Shown here: positions 53,212-62,453 of the stretch, in pieces
Position numbering within the stretch: the stretch's first letter is position 1
Layout of the letters: each line of letters opens with the position of its first letter
Origin: Neobacillus nitrireducens
GTDB lineage: Bacteria > Bacillota > Bacilli > Bacillales > Cytobacillaceae
DNA length: 64,000 bases
Assembly (NCBI RefSeq): GCF_030915405.1
Contig: NZ_CP133262.1
Location: 992,001 to 1,056,000 of the forward strand
Reading direction: 5' to 3'
Translations under genes and position numbers: made by a program
Notes under the pieces: generated by a model
What the model was told of the DNA's origin: nothing
The model's database searches: none
Seen by the model: only the letters and a program-made list of their open reading frames with translations

Positions 53212-53957
53212 AGAAGTAATTCAGTCCCTTCCACGGCAGCCCCTAAGACATCCCCCGTAATTCCGCCAAACCATTTGACAGCTTTACGACGAAAAAGGAA
53301 TAAGCAGCAGGTTGCAACCAAGATCAATAAAGCGATGATGAAGAATTCTTTTATTAATAAACTAACGATTCCTAGAAAACTAACCAAGTAAATCGGATAC
53401 GGCCACAGCGATTGGGGGTTCGCCGCATTCTGGAATAATGAACCAAGCCCCTCATTCTTGGCAGCCTTCAACGTTAACAGCATCACTCCCATGACACTTT
53501 TACTCAAAAATGGAATTGCTGCAATCATGATCCATTGAAGGTTTTCGACATTCGTTGTACTTTCATAAATAAATAGAAACCGAGAACTTAATAAAACTAA
53601 AATAGATAAAACACCGAATGCTCCTGTTCTCGGATCCTTCATGATATCAAGTCTTTTCCCCTGGTCTTGATAAGAAAAATAAGCATCACTGGCATCCATC
53701 CAGCCATCTAGATGAATTCCTCCCGTTAAGAGAATCGTTGCCAGCCACAGCAAGAAAGCTGCAGCAAGATGAGAAAAAGGAGTAAATTCAAGGCACAGGT
53801 ACAATACAGCTGCATAAATGATTCCTTGCATTAAACCTACTAACGGAAAGGCTTGCACTGCCTTTTTAAGATGTTCTTTATCCATTGGCAATTCTAATCT
53901 GATAGGGATTGCCGTGAAAAATTGAATATCTATTAAAAAACCTATTAAGAACTTCAT
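53169..53957 (-). CDS. cobS: Cobalamin-5'-phosphate synthase
   Basis: About 262-aa membrane enzyme with roughly seven helices that joins adenosyl-GDP-cobinamide to alpha-ribazole or its phosphate. FLIDIQFFTAIPIRLELPM and LLTGGIHLDGWMDASDAYFS (with the HLDG-D-D motif) are diagnostic, as is RTGAFGVL. The ATG ending at 53957 overlaps the cobQ stop as ATGA. Confidence 0.94.
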   Translation of the reverse strand: MKFLIGFLIDIQFFTAIPIRLELPMDKEHLKKAVQAFPLVGLMQGIIYAAVLYLCLEFTPFSHLAAAFLLWLATILLTGGIHLDGWMDASDAYFSYQDQGKRLDIMKDPRTGAFGVLSILVLLSSRFLFIYESTTNVENLQWIMIAAIPFLSKSVMGVMLLTLKAAKNEGLGSLFQNAANPQSLWPYPIYLVSFLGIVSLLIKEFFIIALLILVATCCLFLFRRKAVKWFGGITGDVLGAAVEGTELLLWMTVWLLHYFVMV

Positions 53958-55462
53958 CCTTTTGAACCCCATTGATTGATAATTTGTTTAATCAGGTCCC
54001 ATTTTAGATGACTTTTCATTTCTGCAGCGATCAAATCATAGCGTTTGTCTTTATACTCGCTAATCGATCGAATTTGTTCGGACGGCAGTCCCTTCTTTTT
54101 CCGAATCATATTTAACCATTGATTTCTCCACTCATCATTATGAAAAAGATGGTGAAGATATGTTCCAATAATTTGACCGTCATGTCCGAAATAGCCATCT
54201 TCCAACCCATTCGCTAATGTTAAAAATGGACAAACTTCTTTTGAAAAGATTGTTTTACCTAAATGGATCTCATAGCCTTCTAAGGGATGATTGGATCGCA
54301 ATCCAGTAGCATGGTGATACATGGCAATAACTTGATTTGTTTCTTTTTCTTTATAAAAAGTGGTTGTTGCGGGGATAACCCCTAACCCCCTTACCTTGTG
54401 GATCGGTATTCCAGTGTCAGAACCTTCTTTATCCATCATTTCCTCACCAAGGATTTGATAGCCCCCACAGATTCCAACAACATAACCGCCATTTGCAATA
54501 TGGTTTTGGACGAGTATATCTAACTGATTTTCTCTTAAATGGGTCATGTCATTGCTTGTACTTTTAGTCCCTGGAATAATGATCGCATCGGGTTGGCCAA
54601 ATTCACTCTTATTATGGACCCAGCGGAGCGTCACATCTTCTTCATATAAGAATGGCTCCAAATCACTGTAATTTGAGATAAACGGCAGATGAATAACGGC
54701 AATATCAAGAACTCCGTTAGTGCGTTTTGAAAATTGGGTCCGAATCGACAAGGAATCCTCCCCATCGATCATATGATTTTCCACATATGGCAAAATACCT
54801 AATACAGGGACACCGGTCTTCTCTTCGAGCCATTGAACCCCATCTTCAAATAAGGTGATATCGCCGCGAAATTTATTGATAATTACACCGACCACTCTTT
54901 CCCGTTCATTCGATTCCAAGAGATCAAGCGTACCAACAATACTGGCAAACACTCCACCGCGATCGATATCAGCGACAAGGACAACAGGAACATTTGCTAG
55001 TTCAGCAACCTTCATATTGACTATTTCGCGGTCCTTTAAATTGATTTCAACCGGACTGCCTGCCCCTTCAACCACGACGACATCAAATTCTTCGGCAAGG
55101 TGATGGAGTGATTGCTGAATTACTGCTAACCCTTGTTCATAGAAGTGATCTCGATACCCACGCCCTGAAAGGGTTTCAAGTGCTTTTCCCAGATAAACAA
55201 TTTCTGCGTGCTGATCTGACCGCGGCTTCAATAGTATCGGATTCATCCAAACAGAAGGCTCCACTCGAGCTGCCTCCGCTTGAATTCCTTGCGCTCTGCC
55301 GATTTCTTTTCCATCTCTTGTCACGTAAGAATTATTGGACATGTTCTGCGATTTAAACGGGGTAACTCTGACTCCCTCATTGGCAAAGATTCGACACATC
55401 GCGGTGACGATCAGACTTTTCCCCACATCTGAAGCTGTACCTTGAATCATGATTCCCTTCAT
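53954..55462 (-). CDS. cobQ: Cobyric acid synthase
   Basis: 502-aa glutamine-dependent amidotransferase that amidates adenosylcobyrinic a,c-diamide at b, d, e and g. MIQGTASDVGKSLIVTAMCR is the dethiobiotin-synthetase-like P-loop, FKSQNMSNNSYVT follows, and the C-terminal glutaminase has VGICGGYQILGEEM (Cys) and GTYLHHLFHN (His). It overlaps cobU by 4 bp. Also called cbiP. As the operon lacks early corrin genes, it probably works on salvaged intermediates or on a genome-encoded upstream supply. Confidence 0.96.
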   Translation of the reverse strand: MKGIMIQGTASDVGKSLIVTAMCRIFANEGVRVTPFKSQNMSNNSYVTRDGKEIGRAQGIQAEAARVEPSVWMNPILLKPRSDQHAEIVYLGKALETLSGRGYRDHFYEQGLAVIQQSLHHLAEEFDVVVVEGAGSPVEINLKDREIVNMKVAELANVPVVLVADIDRGGVFASIVGTLDLLESNERERVVGVIINKFRGDITLFEDGVQWLEEKTGVPVLGILPYVENHMIDGEDSLSIRTQFSKRTNGVLDIAVIHLPFISNYSDLEPFLYEEDVTLRWVHNKSEFGQPDAIIIPGTKSTSNDMTHLRENQLDILVQNHIANGGYVVGICGGYQILGEEMMDKEGSDTGIPIHKVRGLGVIPATTTFYKEKETNQVIAMYHHATGLRSNHPLEGYEIHLGKTIFSKEVCPFLTLANGLEDGYFGHDGQIIGTYLHHLFHNDEWRNQWLNMIRKKKGLPSEQIRSISEYKDKRYDLIAAEMKSHLKWDLIKQIINQWGSKG

Positions 55463-56031
55463 CGTAGAACTCCCTTCATTCCGATTGGAATTCCAGCTTC
55501 CACTAAAAACACTTGGTCTGCTTCCTTGACCAAATCCTGATGAATTTGTCCTAGCAAGCGTCCATAGGTGAACACCATTTCATTGTTAGGTAAAGGTTCG
55601 TTTAAAACTTCATTACTGACAACAATCAAGGTCCCGGCACAATTTTTTATGGAAGAAATGCCCGTGATTATATTATCCTTGACGGTTTCTAAAAACCGTT
55701 CCCCCCACTTTTGCTCACAAGAAAACAATTCATTATTTAATAGTGTGGTGACACAATCTAGTAAAACGACATCTTTGGCATTAAACTCATCAGCTACTTT
55801 ACCAATTTGTACAGACCATTCATAGGTTTTCCAAGGATAAGCCCCTGATAATCGATCATGTTGGTGTTTTTCAATTCGTTCCTTCATTTCTGGATCCGTA
55901 GCAACACCCGTTGCCAAATAGTTAAGTCGGCCTCCAGTTTCATTTGCAATTTCGATTGATTTCCTCTCCGCAAAACTGCTTTTCCCGCTTCTTACTCCCC
56001 CTGTGATGAAGATGAATGATGGTGCCTCCAT
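55459..56031 (-). CDS. cobU: Adenosylcobinamide kinase/guanylyltransferase
   Basis: 190-aa bifunctional CobU. FITGGVRSGKSSFAERKS is the canonical P-loop with Ser, YLATGVATDPEMKERIEKHQ follows, DVVLLDCVTTLL is the GTP-site region, VVSNEV and GRLLGQIHQ close it. Ribosome site GGAGGTG. It activates cobinamide by phosphorylation and GMP transfer. Overlaps cobD and cobQ on either side. Confidence 0.95.
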   Translation of the reverse strand: MEAPSFIFITGGVRSGKSSFAERKSIEIANETGGRLNYLATGVATDPEMKERIEKHQHDRLSGAYPWKTYEWSVQIGKVADEFNAKDVVLLDCVTTLLNNELFSCEQKWGERFLETVKDNIITGISSIKNCAGTLIVVSNEVLNEPLPNNEMVFTYGRLLGQIHQDLVKEADQVFLVEAGIPIGMKGVLR

Positions 56032-57089
56032 CGCGCTAACACCTCCATTAGTTGATTATTGTCATCATGACCCTTTATAGCAAAACGCAGCCATCTTCCC
56101 TCTAAGCCAGGGAAATTAAAGGTATGCCGTGCAATGATGCCTTGATGAAGAAGAAACTCAAATAATGAGAATTGATCCTGTAATTGCGGATCCTGTAATA
56201 GGTAGAAATTAACACTAGAAGACGAAACTACAAATTCATGCTTTATTAAAAAGGAAAAAAGCCTTTTTCGCTCATGACAAATATATTCTTGTGTTTCTTT
56301 CATAAAAGATCCAGATTGCAGACAAAGTTCCCCTGCCAGCAGCGCAATCGTATTGACATTCCAGTGTGATTGCCATTTGCTAAGATCTGAAACAAGCGCA
56401 GGTGGAGCAACTAAATATCCCAAACGTATTCCTGGGATTGCGAACATCTTGGTTAGCGAACGAATGATAATCAAATTTGAAAATTTGTTTATGTATGGAA
56501 CTATTGATTCATATTCTATTAAAAAATCGAAAAATGCTTCATCCAAAATGACTAAGCAGTTTCGCTTTTCACATTCCTCTACAATCGAGATAATTGTTGT
56601 CGCAGAATATTGGATGCCTGTTGGATTGTTAGGGTTGCACAAAAACAAAGCATCCGCATCCAAAAGACTCAAGTGTAAATCAGCCGTGTTCAATTCAAAA
56701 TTAGGCTCTACTAATTGATGGTAGACAATTTCACAGCTGTTTGCCCGACATGCTTCCTCGTATTCAGAAAATGTTGGTTCCACGATGACGACTTTTTTGC
56801 CGGCAAGCATTCGAGCAAGCAGGGTAATTAGCTCTGCCCCGCCATTGCCGATTAAAATGGATTCATACGGTACCTGTTCTGATTTTGAAATTATGTCCCT
56901 CAGCTTTGTGGCAAACGGATCTGGATAAACATTAATTTCGCGAAAAAAATCCAGCCACTTTTCTTTCAAAACAGGTGGTGGACCCAGTGGATTAATGTTT
57001 GCGCTAAAATCAATAAACTGCTTAGGGAGAGCTAACCCCATCGCTTTATATAAATATTGTGGATTCGATCCATGCGACGGCCAAATCAA
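55992..57089 (-). CDS. cobD: L-threonine-O-3-phosphate decarboxylase
   Basis: 365-aa PLP-dependent enzyme of the histidinol-phosphate aminotransferase fold, making (R)-1-aminopropan-2-ol phosphate for the corrin side chain. FIDFSANINPLGPP is typical, LFLCNPNNPTGI and LVILDEAFFDFL follow, and IIRSLTKMFAIPGIRLGYLV carries the PLP Lys and Arg. Starts at TTG, 7 bases after a G6 site, 44 bp inside the end of cbiB. Confidence 0.93.
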   Translation of the reverse strand: MIWPSHGSNPQYLYKAMGLALPKQFIDFSANINPLGPPPVLKEKWLDFFREINVYPDPFATKLRDIISKSEQVPYESILIGNGGAELITLLARMLAGKKVVIVEPTFSEYEEACRANSCEIVYHQLVEPNFELNTADLHLSLLDADALFLCNPNNPTGIQYSATTIISIVEECEKRNCLVILDEAFFDFLIEYESIVPYINKFSNLIIIRSLTKMFAIPGIRLGYLVAPPALVSDLSKWQSHWNVNTIALLAGELCLQSGSFMKETQEYICHERKRLFSFLIKHEFVVSSSSVNFYLLQDPQLQDQFSLFEFLLHQGIIARHTFNFPGLEGRWLRFAIKGHDDNNQLMEVLARWRHHHSSSSQGE

Positions 57090-58028
57090 GGAGTATCCCC
57101 CCTATCCATAAAAGTAGTAAAAATAATAAGACCGTTTTGCTAAGAATATGATTGGCTTGAATGATATGGTCAGCCTGGATGGGCTGAATGGGGTCACCCA
57201 TTTTTGCTCGGTTGGAAACGATCCCTTGGTAATAATTGATACCCCCAAGCTGTATTCCTAAAATTGCTGCAACAGCTGCTTCCCCCAGCCACTGTTTGGG
57301 CTCGGATGCTTTTTTGCATCGCGGAACAAAATCGTCCACGCTTTTTTATATGTAATGCTATCAGGTCGTTGCCCCAGCAGCATAATCATTCCTGTTAATC
57401 GACTGGGGAGCCAATTCATGACATCATCCCATTTTGCAGACGCCCAGCCAAACTCTATATACCTATTATTCATATGGCCTACCATCGAGTCACATGTATT
57501 TGCTGCGCGATAAACCATCGCAAGCGGGGCTCCACCAAGCAGTGCCCAAAACATCGGGGCAGTCACTCCATCACTTGTATTTTCGGCAACTGTTTCAATC
57601 GTCCCACGTGCAATTTCACCTTCATCCAGGGATTCAGTATCGCGGCCAACAATATAGGATAGTTTTGTCCTCGCTTCAGAAAGTCCACCCTTACTTAATG
57701 GACGATAGACCTCTAAAGCCGCTCCCTTTAAGCTCTTTTGGGCAATCGTGGTAGAAATAATAATACTTTCTACTAGGACCCCGACAATTGGATGAATTCC
57801 ATATCCTGTTTCTACTAAAACCAACGCAATGATATAAACAGAGAGTAAAACAAAAAGGAGCATACCCACCCCTTTTAATTGTTTAGACTTCCCTTTATTT
57901 AAACGTTTTTCAAAAAATGTGATCATCTTCCCAATCCATCTAACCGGATGAGGCCAATTGGGTGGATCTCCAATAAACATATCGATAAGATAGGCAATTG
58001 TTATTGAGGCTAAGTGATAGGTAATCAT
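57046..58028 (-). pseudogene. cbiB: Adenosylcobinamide-phosphate synthase with apparent frameshift
   Basis: CbiB attaches aminopropanol phosphate to cobyric acid at the membrane. The first 250 codons read IDMFIGDPPNWPHPVRWIGK, TVAENTSDGVTAPMFWALLG and HPSPNSGW, then run out of frame and stop at 57258. The missing C-terminal part (GEAAVAAILGIQLGG and onward to WIGGILLDLA) continues in another frame to 57046. The switch falls at a C5 run at 57282-57286 (G5 on the coding strand); one extra G restores a product of about 327 aa, normal for CbiB. Sequencing error, phase variation or true loss are all possible. Start overlaps the btuD-cbiZ gene by 4 bp. Confidence 0.85.
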
Positions 58029-59491
58029 TTTTGTTTCCTTATACTTGATTTTTGAATGGCTTCAGTCGTGCACTGATAAACAGCTTTGCCTATAAGCTTT
58101 CCTAACGGGGTAATCGTTCCTGCAAATTCCAGAACCGCACCGGTTTGTGTAGCAGCAATTAAGATACTATCGGTCGAGGTTCCGGAAGCGATCGTTCCTG
58201 TCACTTCATCGATTACCATTTGATCATTCATTGCCTTGACCTTTGCTTCTGTTGCGGTCATGATGCTTTGGATAAAAGCCTCTTCTGTCAGCTCGCCGTT
58301 CACAAAGATCCAAGTATTAATTGTGCCGGGTGTCATTTCAAATGAATGCAATTCACCTTTAGACGCATCAATTGCATTTCCCACCCCTGCTGTTACCACA
58401 ACAAAGATGGAGAATTCTTCATCTATAAATCGTTTATAGACCACATCTTCAAGCACGACGGCTGTCATCATCCCAACGGTTTCCGACGGTTCAAACCCCT
58501 TTGATTTTAAAAATGAGGCCATTTCTGCTCGGTGATTACTACAGCTGTAATCCTTGTGAACATGTCGGTTGACAAATGTTTGGTGCCACCCCGTTCCCGA
58601 ACCAATGACCCCTGATGACATGGTCCTTAATGGAATAGGCGTTGTTAGCTCGATTATTTCTTCCGAAACATGTAACCTCGATTCATCTATGTTAAAATCG
58701 ACAACTTCGCTATTCATTTTAGGAAGTAAGACCATTTGCGGGGCAGCCACTTTAGGATGAGGATGTTTTTGAATGTCTGTATGGTACACGTCTCTTATTC
58801 GTTCTTCCCGAAGTACTTCATTAGGAATCTGATCAATATTAATCCGTCCGTTTTCAAGGAGGAGCAACCGGTCACAATACAGCCCTGCAAGGTTTAAATC
58901 ATGAAAAATCGAGATGACGGTTAACCCGTTTTCTGATGTCCATTGTTTTAAGAAATCTAATAATTCCTTTTGGTACGATAAATCCAAGTGGTTTGTCGGT
59001 TCATCTAATAAGAGAATCTCAGGTTCTTGGGCTAAGGCTTGCGCGAGAAATACTCGTTGTTTTTCCCCGCCTGATAACTCCTGAATATTTTTATTTTGGA
59101 ATCTGGATACGCCAATTTGCTTCATTACTTTTTGGACGACTTCTTCATCGGCGGTACTCCAAGTTTGGAACAACCCCTTTTGGTGGGCATAACGGCCGAG
59201 GGAGACGGTTTCTTTTACCGTGTAGGAGAAAGACTGTGATGAATGCTGGGAAAGAACAGCGATAATTTTAGCCAACTGCTTAGCCTTATATTCCTTGAGC
59301 GGTTTTCCATTGATCACAATCTCCCCTCCTTGGAACGGTAAAATTCCACTGAGCATTTTCAAAAGAGTCGTCTTACCACTTCCATTTGGTCCTAATATCC
59401 CAAATAATTCTCCCTTTTCCACATTAAAGGAAATATCTTTCAGAACGGCTTCACTTGAGTATCCACCAGAAACCCGTTGAACATTGAGCAT
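58025..59491 (-). CDS. BtuD-CbiZ fusion: corrinoid ABC ATPase with adenosylcobinamide amidohydrolase
   Basis: 488-aa two-domain protein. Residues 1-255 are an ABC ATPase of the iron/B12 class: LGPNGSGKTTLL (Walker A, about 33-44), ELSGGEKQRVFLAQ (signature) and ILLLDEPTNHLDLS (Walker B). Residues about 270-485 match CbiZ, which strips the nucleotide loop or aminopropanol from cobinamide or non-native cobamides to give cobyric acid: SSGVIGSGTGWHQTFVNRHV, DYSCSNHRAEMASFL, VVVTAGVGNAIDAS and GTSTDSILIAATQTG. The fusion ties import to remodelling. 3 bp after btuC. Confidence 0.93.
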   Translation of the reverse strand: MLNVQRVSGGYSSEAVLKDISFNVEKGELFGILGPNGSGKTTLLKMLSGILPFQGGEIVINGKPLKEYKAKQLAKIIAVLSQHSSQSFSYTVKETVSLGRYAHQKGLFQTWSTADEEVVQKVMKQIGVSRFQNKNIQELSGGEKQRVFLAQALAQEPEILLLDEPTNHLDLSYQKELLDFLKQWTSENGLTVISIFHDLNLAGLYCDRLLLLENGRINIDQIPNEVLREERIRDVYHTDIQKHPHPKVAAPQMVLLPKMNSEVVDFNIDESRLHVSEEIIELTTPIPLRTMSSGVIGSGTGWHQTFVNRHVHKDYSCSNHRAEMASFLKSKGFEPSETVGMMTAVVLEDVVYKRFIDEEFSIFVVVTAGVGNAIDASKGELHSFEMTPGTINTWIFVNGELTEEAFIQSIMTATEAKVKAMNDQMVIDEVTGTIASGTSTDSILIAATQTGAVLEFAGTITPLGKLIGKAVYQCTTEAIQKSSIRKQK

Positions 59492-59494
59492 CCC

Positions 59495-60556
59495 TTAACC
59501 ACTTCTTTCCATCCTTTTTCTTTGTAGCAGAATTAGTGCAAATACAGGTGCACCAATTAAAGCAGTAATCACACCAATCGGTAATTCTGTAGGAGAGATA
59601 ATTGTTCTGGATATCAAGTCAGCTAAAATTAAAAAACCGCTCCCCGTTATGATGGATAGGGGAAGAAGATGCCGATGGTCCGGGCCCCATAATAATCTGG
59701 ATAGATGGGGGATCACTAACCCGACAAAACCGATGGTGCCTGACACCGCAACCGCTGCCCCGGTTAATATTGAGCCCGCTGTTAAGATTATGAGCTTTCT
59801 CTTTTGTACGTTGACCCCTAAATGCTGTGCTCGTTCTTCACCAAATGACATGGCATTTAGTTCCTTGGCATTAAAGATTAGCAGTCCTGATCCAATGATA
59901 AAAAATGGCAAAATGATCTTTATGTATTCCCAGCCTCTCATCGATACGCTCCCTAGCAGCCAGCCAATAATTTGGCGGAGTTCATCTCCGGTCAATGCGA
60001 TCATCAGTGAAATAATGGCTCCTAAAAAGGAACTAAAAATGATACCCGTTAAAATAATCGTTTCCACTCGCATCGAGCGTTCGATTTTACTAGCGAAGGT
60101 AAGAACTAGAAAGATGGTTAAGAATGAAAATAGGATACTTAATAATGGCAAGGTAAAGGAACCTACAAATGGGATTGACAGCTGGAAAAACAGTGTCAAA
60201 ACCGCACCTACAGATGCCCCAGAGGATACTCCTAATGTATAAGGATCTGCTAACGGATTTCGAAGCAGTCCTTGAAAGGCTGCCCCTGCAATAGCAAGGG
60301 AAGCACCGACAAGACCTGATAAAATCACTCTAGGTAAGCGTATGTTTAGGACAATACTTGAATACATTGGGTCGATTGTCTCCAGTATACTTAACCCAAA
60401 AACTTTTGCACCAATAATCTTTATAATCGTTATGATTGGAACCGAAACTGTTCCAATTGAAATCCCTAATAATATAGAAATAACAAGAAAAGTTCCCGCT
60501 AGACAATAGGCTAAATACTTGTTATTTAAAAATGTCAGGATAGACAGCCTTCGCAA
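59495..60556 (-). CDS. btuC: Corrinoid ABC transporter permease
   Basis: 353-aa FecCD/BtuC-type permease with about ten helices. LRLPRVILSGLVGASLAIAG and FQGLLRNPLADPYTLGVSSG are diagnostic, and AVSGTIGFVGLVIPHLSR is the coupling-helix region. Starts at TTG, 9 bases after AAGGAG, inside the last 35 bp of btuF. Sits between btuF and the ATPase fusion gene. Confidence 0.94.
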   Translation of the reverse strand: MRRLSILTFLNNKYLAYCLAGTFLVISILLGISIGTVSVPIITIIKIIGAKVFGLSILETIDPMYSSIVLNIRLPRVILSGLVGASLAIAGAAFQGLLRNPLADPYTLGVSSGASVGAVLTLFFQLSIPFVGSFTLPLLSILFSFLTIFLVLTFASKIERSMRVETIILTGIIFSSFLGAIISLMIALTGDELRQIIGWLLGSVSMRGWEYIKIILPFFIIGSGLLIFNAKELNAMSFGEERAQHLGVNVQKRKLIILTAGSILTGAAVAVSGTIGFVGLVIPHLSRLLWGPDHRHLLPLSIITGSGFLILADLISRTIISPTELPIGVITALIGAPVFALILLQRKRMERSG

Positions 60557-61487
60557 GATCTTCTACTCCTTCAACGATCCTTGGGCCTGTACGTGTCACA
60601 CGGTCCGAATCGACATCGACAACATGCTTATTTTTTACCGCGTTGACCGTTTCCCAGCCTTTTCTAGTTAATACTTGATCAACCGGGTTCTTGACATAGT
60701 ATCCATAAGTTGTGACAATAACATCTGGATTGCGTTTAATCATTGCTTCTTGGTCAATTTTAATCCAGCCTTCTTGATCATTTGCGATGTTTTCCGCATT
60801 AATCAAACGAAGCATTTGATCCATAAACGTATTCTTTCCCGATGTATAAATTTCTGGAGCGGGTGAAACCTCAACTAATACCTTTTTCTTTTCTTTTATC
60901 GCGCTAGCCTTTGCTTTAATACCTTCTAATTTTTCTTTCATCCCGGAGATAATCTCATTTGCTTTAACCGTTTCACCGGTAGCTTTCCCAATCATATCTA
61001 TCGAATCAAAGACTTGGTCAAAGTTTTGGGCATCATTAACGACAAATACTACAATACCCGCATCTTTCAACTGCTGAAGCCCTGCTTTAGCATTAGAAGC
61101 CCAAGAGGCATGTGCTAAAACTAAATCCGGTTTTAAGGAAATGATCTTTTCTACATTTATTTCTTGCCCGCCAATTTTCTCTTTTTTCGTGGCAGCTTCT
61201 GGATAGTTATCAAAATCGGTTACCCCGACCACTTCTTTGTCTAGACCTAGGGCAAAAACAATTTCTGTATTACTTGGAATAAGTGAAACAATCTTTTCAG
61301 GTTTTTTTTCGATCGTAACTTTGGTTTTGGTTGCATCTGTAAGTGTGAGTGGATATGTTATTTCAGCTGTTTTCTTTTCAACACTAGTTTTATTCTCTTC
61401 ATTTACCTGATCTTTCTTTTCAGCACAGCCTGCCAAAACTCCTACTGTCAATAATACTACTAACAGCAATGAATACAACTTCTTCAT
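60522..61487 (-). CDS. btuF: Cobalamin-binding lipoprotein
   Basis: 321-aa substrate-binding protein of the BtuF/FhuD type. The signal peptide ends in VLAGC as lipobox (about Cys20). The body includes KIVSLIPSNTEIVFALGLDK, VGVTDFDNYPEAATKKEKIG and DVIVTTYGYYVKNPVDQV, typical of class III binding proteins. I choose the ATG ending at 61487 with a GGGAG site; an upstream extension lies in the leader. First gene after the cobalamin riboswitch. Confidence 0.93.
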   Translation of the reverse strand: MKKLYSLLLVVLLTVGVLAGCAEKKDQVNEENKTSVEKKTAEITYPLTLTDATKTKVTIEKKPEKIVSLIPSNTEIVFALGLDKEVVGVTDFDNYPEAATKKEKIGGQEINVEKIISLKPDLVLAHASWASNAKAGLQQLKDAGIVVFVVNDAQNFDQVFDSIDMIGKATGETVKANEIISGMKEKLEGIKAKASAIKEKKKVLVEVSPAPEIYTSGKNTFMDQMLRLINAENIANDQEGWIKIDQEAMIKRNPDVIVTTYGYYVKNPVDQVLTRKGWETVNAVKNKHVVDVDSDRVTRTGPRIVEGVEDLAKAVYPDIFK

Positions 61488-61570
61488 TTTTCTCCCTGCT
61501 TTCTGTGTAATAACACAACGTATGTAACAAAAAATTAGTTCTTGTGCTAAACCCAATAGCTCGGATAACA

Positions 61571-61606
61571 ACAAAAAACATCTCCACAAATGACATGGAG
61601 ATGTTG
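61571..61606 (-). terminator. Terminator of the cobalamin riboswitch expression platform
   Basis: A 10-bp stem AACATCTCCA with TGGAGATGTT (61577-61586 with 61596-61605), followed on the minus strand by T6. It lies between the aptamer and btuF, so ligand binding would favour it. The gap of about 450 bp before btuF thus holds leader RNA, not a gene. Confidence 0.85.
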
Positions 61607-61689
61607 GTATGATTAGATTCAGGTTACTAAAAAAAGTAAAAGGAGTCTAGCCTTCAACACCTTCCTATCCTCGTAGGTTTATTGGCGCA

Positions 61690-61850
61690 CAAGAATTAGG
61701 CAGGTTTCCTGGCTCATGATCATCGCTTCCTATGCCTTCCCATCGTCTTCGACAGTGACACAATATAGGTTGCTCCCATTTACAGTGGCGGGACCGCGTT
61801 GGCTTATACCAAACTTCCCTTTTAAGCTTAAAATCTTTCGATAAGATTTT
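61690..61850 (-). ncRNA. Cobalamin riboswitch aptamer
   Basis: On the minus strand the leader contains AAAAGGGAA, GGTCCCGCCACTGT (B12 box GCCACTG at 61783-61789) and GAGCCAGGAAACCTGCC (61699-61713 core), the conserved blocks of adenosylcobalamin riboswitches. A hairpin near 61831-61851 lies at its 5' side. It controls the 13-gene operon beginning with btuF. Confidence 0.93.
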
Positions 61851-61936
61851 AGCACCTAATTTAAAAATATATTTTTTGTTAAACTCATTATAGAAAAGAT
61901 AGAATGATTTGTATATGCTTTTTTGAAATAATTTAA

Positions 61937-62404
61937 TTATTCAAAGCTTCTACATAAATTTGCCATTTCAATTGCAGCCGATGCTGCATCCCAGCCTTTA
62001 TTACCTGCTTTTGTTCCGGCACGCTCGATTGCCTGTTCAATAGATTCCGTTGTTAACACTCCAAAAATAACCGGAATTCCACTGCTTAAATTGATAGCGG
62101 AAACTCCTTTCGCCACTTCATTACATACATAGTCAAAATGAGGAGTCGAGCCGCGAATCACTGTTCCAAGTGTGATCACTGCATCATATTTTTTACTATT
62201 CGCCATTTTTTGAGCGATTAATGATATCTCAAATACACCTGGAACCCAGGCAACATCCACGTCTGTTTCGCTGACTCCATGTCTTTTAAGTGAATCCTGT
62301 GCACCGCTTAATAATTTACTTGTAATGAATTCATTAAATCGTCCAACAACAATTCCGATTTTTAATCCGGAGCCAACTAAATTTCCTTCAAAAATATTAC
62401 CCAT
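61937..62404 (-). CDS. ribH: 6,7-dimethyl-8-ribityllumazine synthase
   Basis: 155-aa lumazine synthase, the penultimate riboflavin step. [30 protein letters not shown] and [20 protein letters not shown] (His in the active site) are characteristic, along with [21 protein letters not shown] split as ITFGVLTTE-type. It assembles into 60-mers in Bacillus. GGAGG site. Last gene of the rib operon here, 49 bp after ribB. Confidence 0.96.
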   Translation of the reverse strand: MGNIFEGNLVGSGLKIGIVVGRFNEFITSKLLSGAQDSLKRHGVSETDVDVAWVPGVFEISLIAQKMANSKKYDAVITLGTVIRGSTPHFDYVCNEVAKGVSAINLSSGIPVIFGVLTTESIEQAIERAGTKAGNKGWDAASAAIEMANLCRSFE

Positions 62405-62453
62405 GTGTATTCCTCCAAAAATAGTTTAGTTAAGTATTTTTTCAAGAGGTTAT

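Noticed and set aside
57046..57339. Separate 97-aa membrane protein gene
   Set aside because: It is the out-of-frame C-terminal part of cbiB, matching the missing end of that enzyme.
59735..59747. Third copy of GGTGCCTGACACC, inside btuC
   Set aside because: It encodes the conserved VSGT of the BtuC motif, so codon constraint explains it; it does not count toward the repeat.
61488..61936. Possible small gene in the gap before btuF
   Set aside because: The gap is accounted for by the cobalamin riboswitch, its terminator and leader; the in-frame N-terminal extension of btuF there lacks a signal peptide start.
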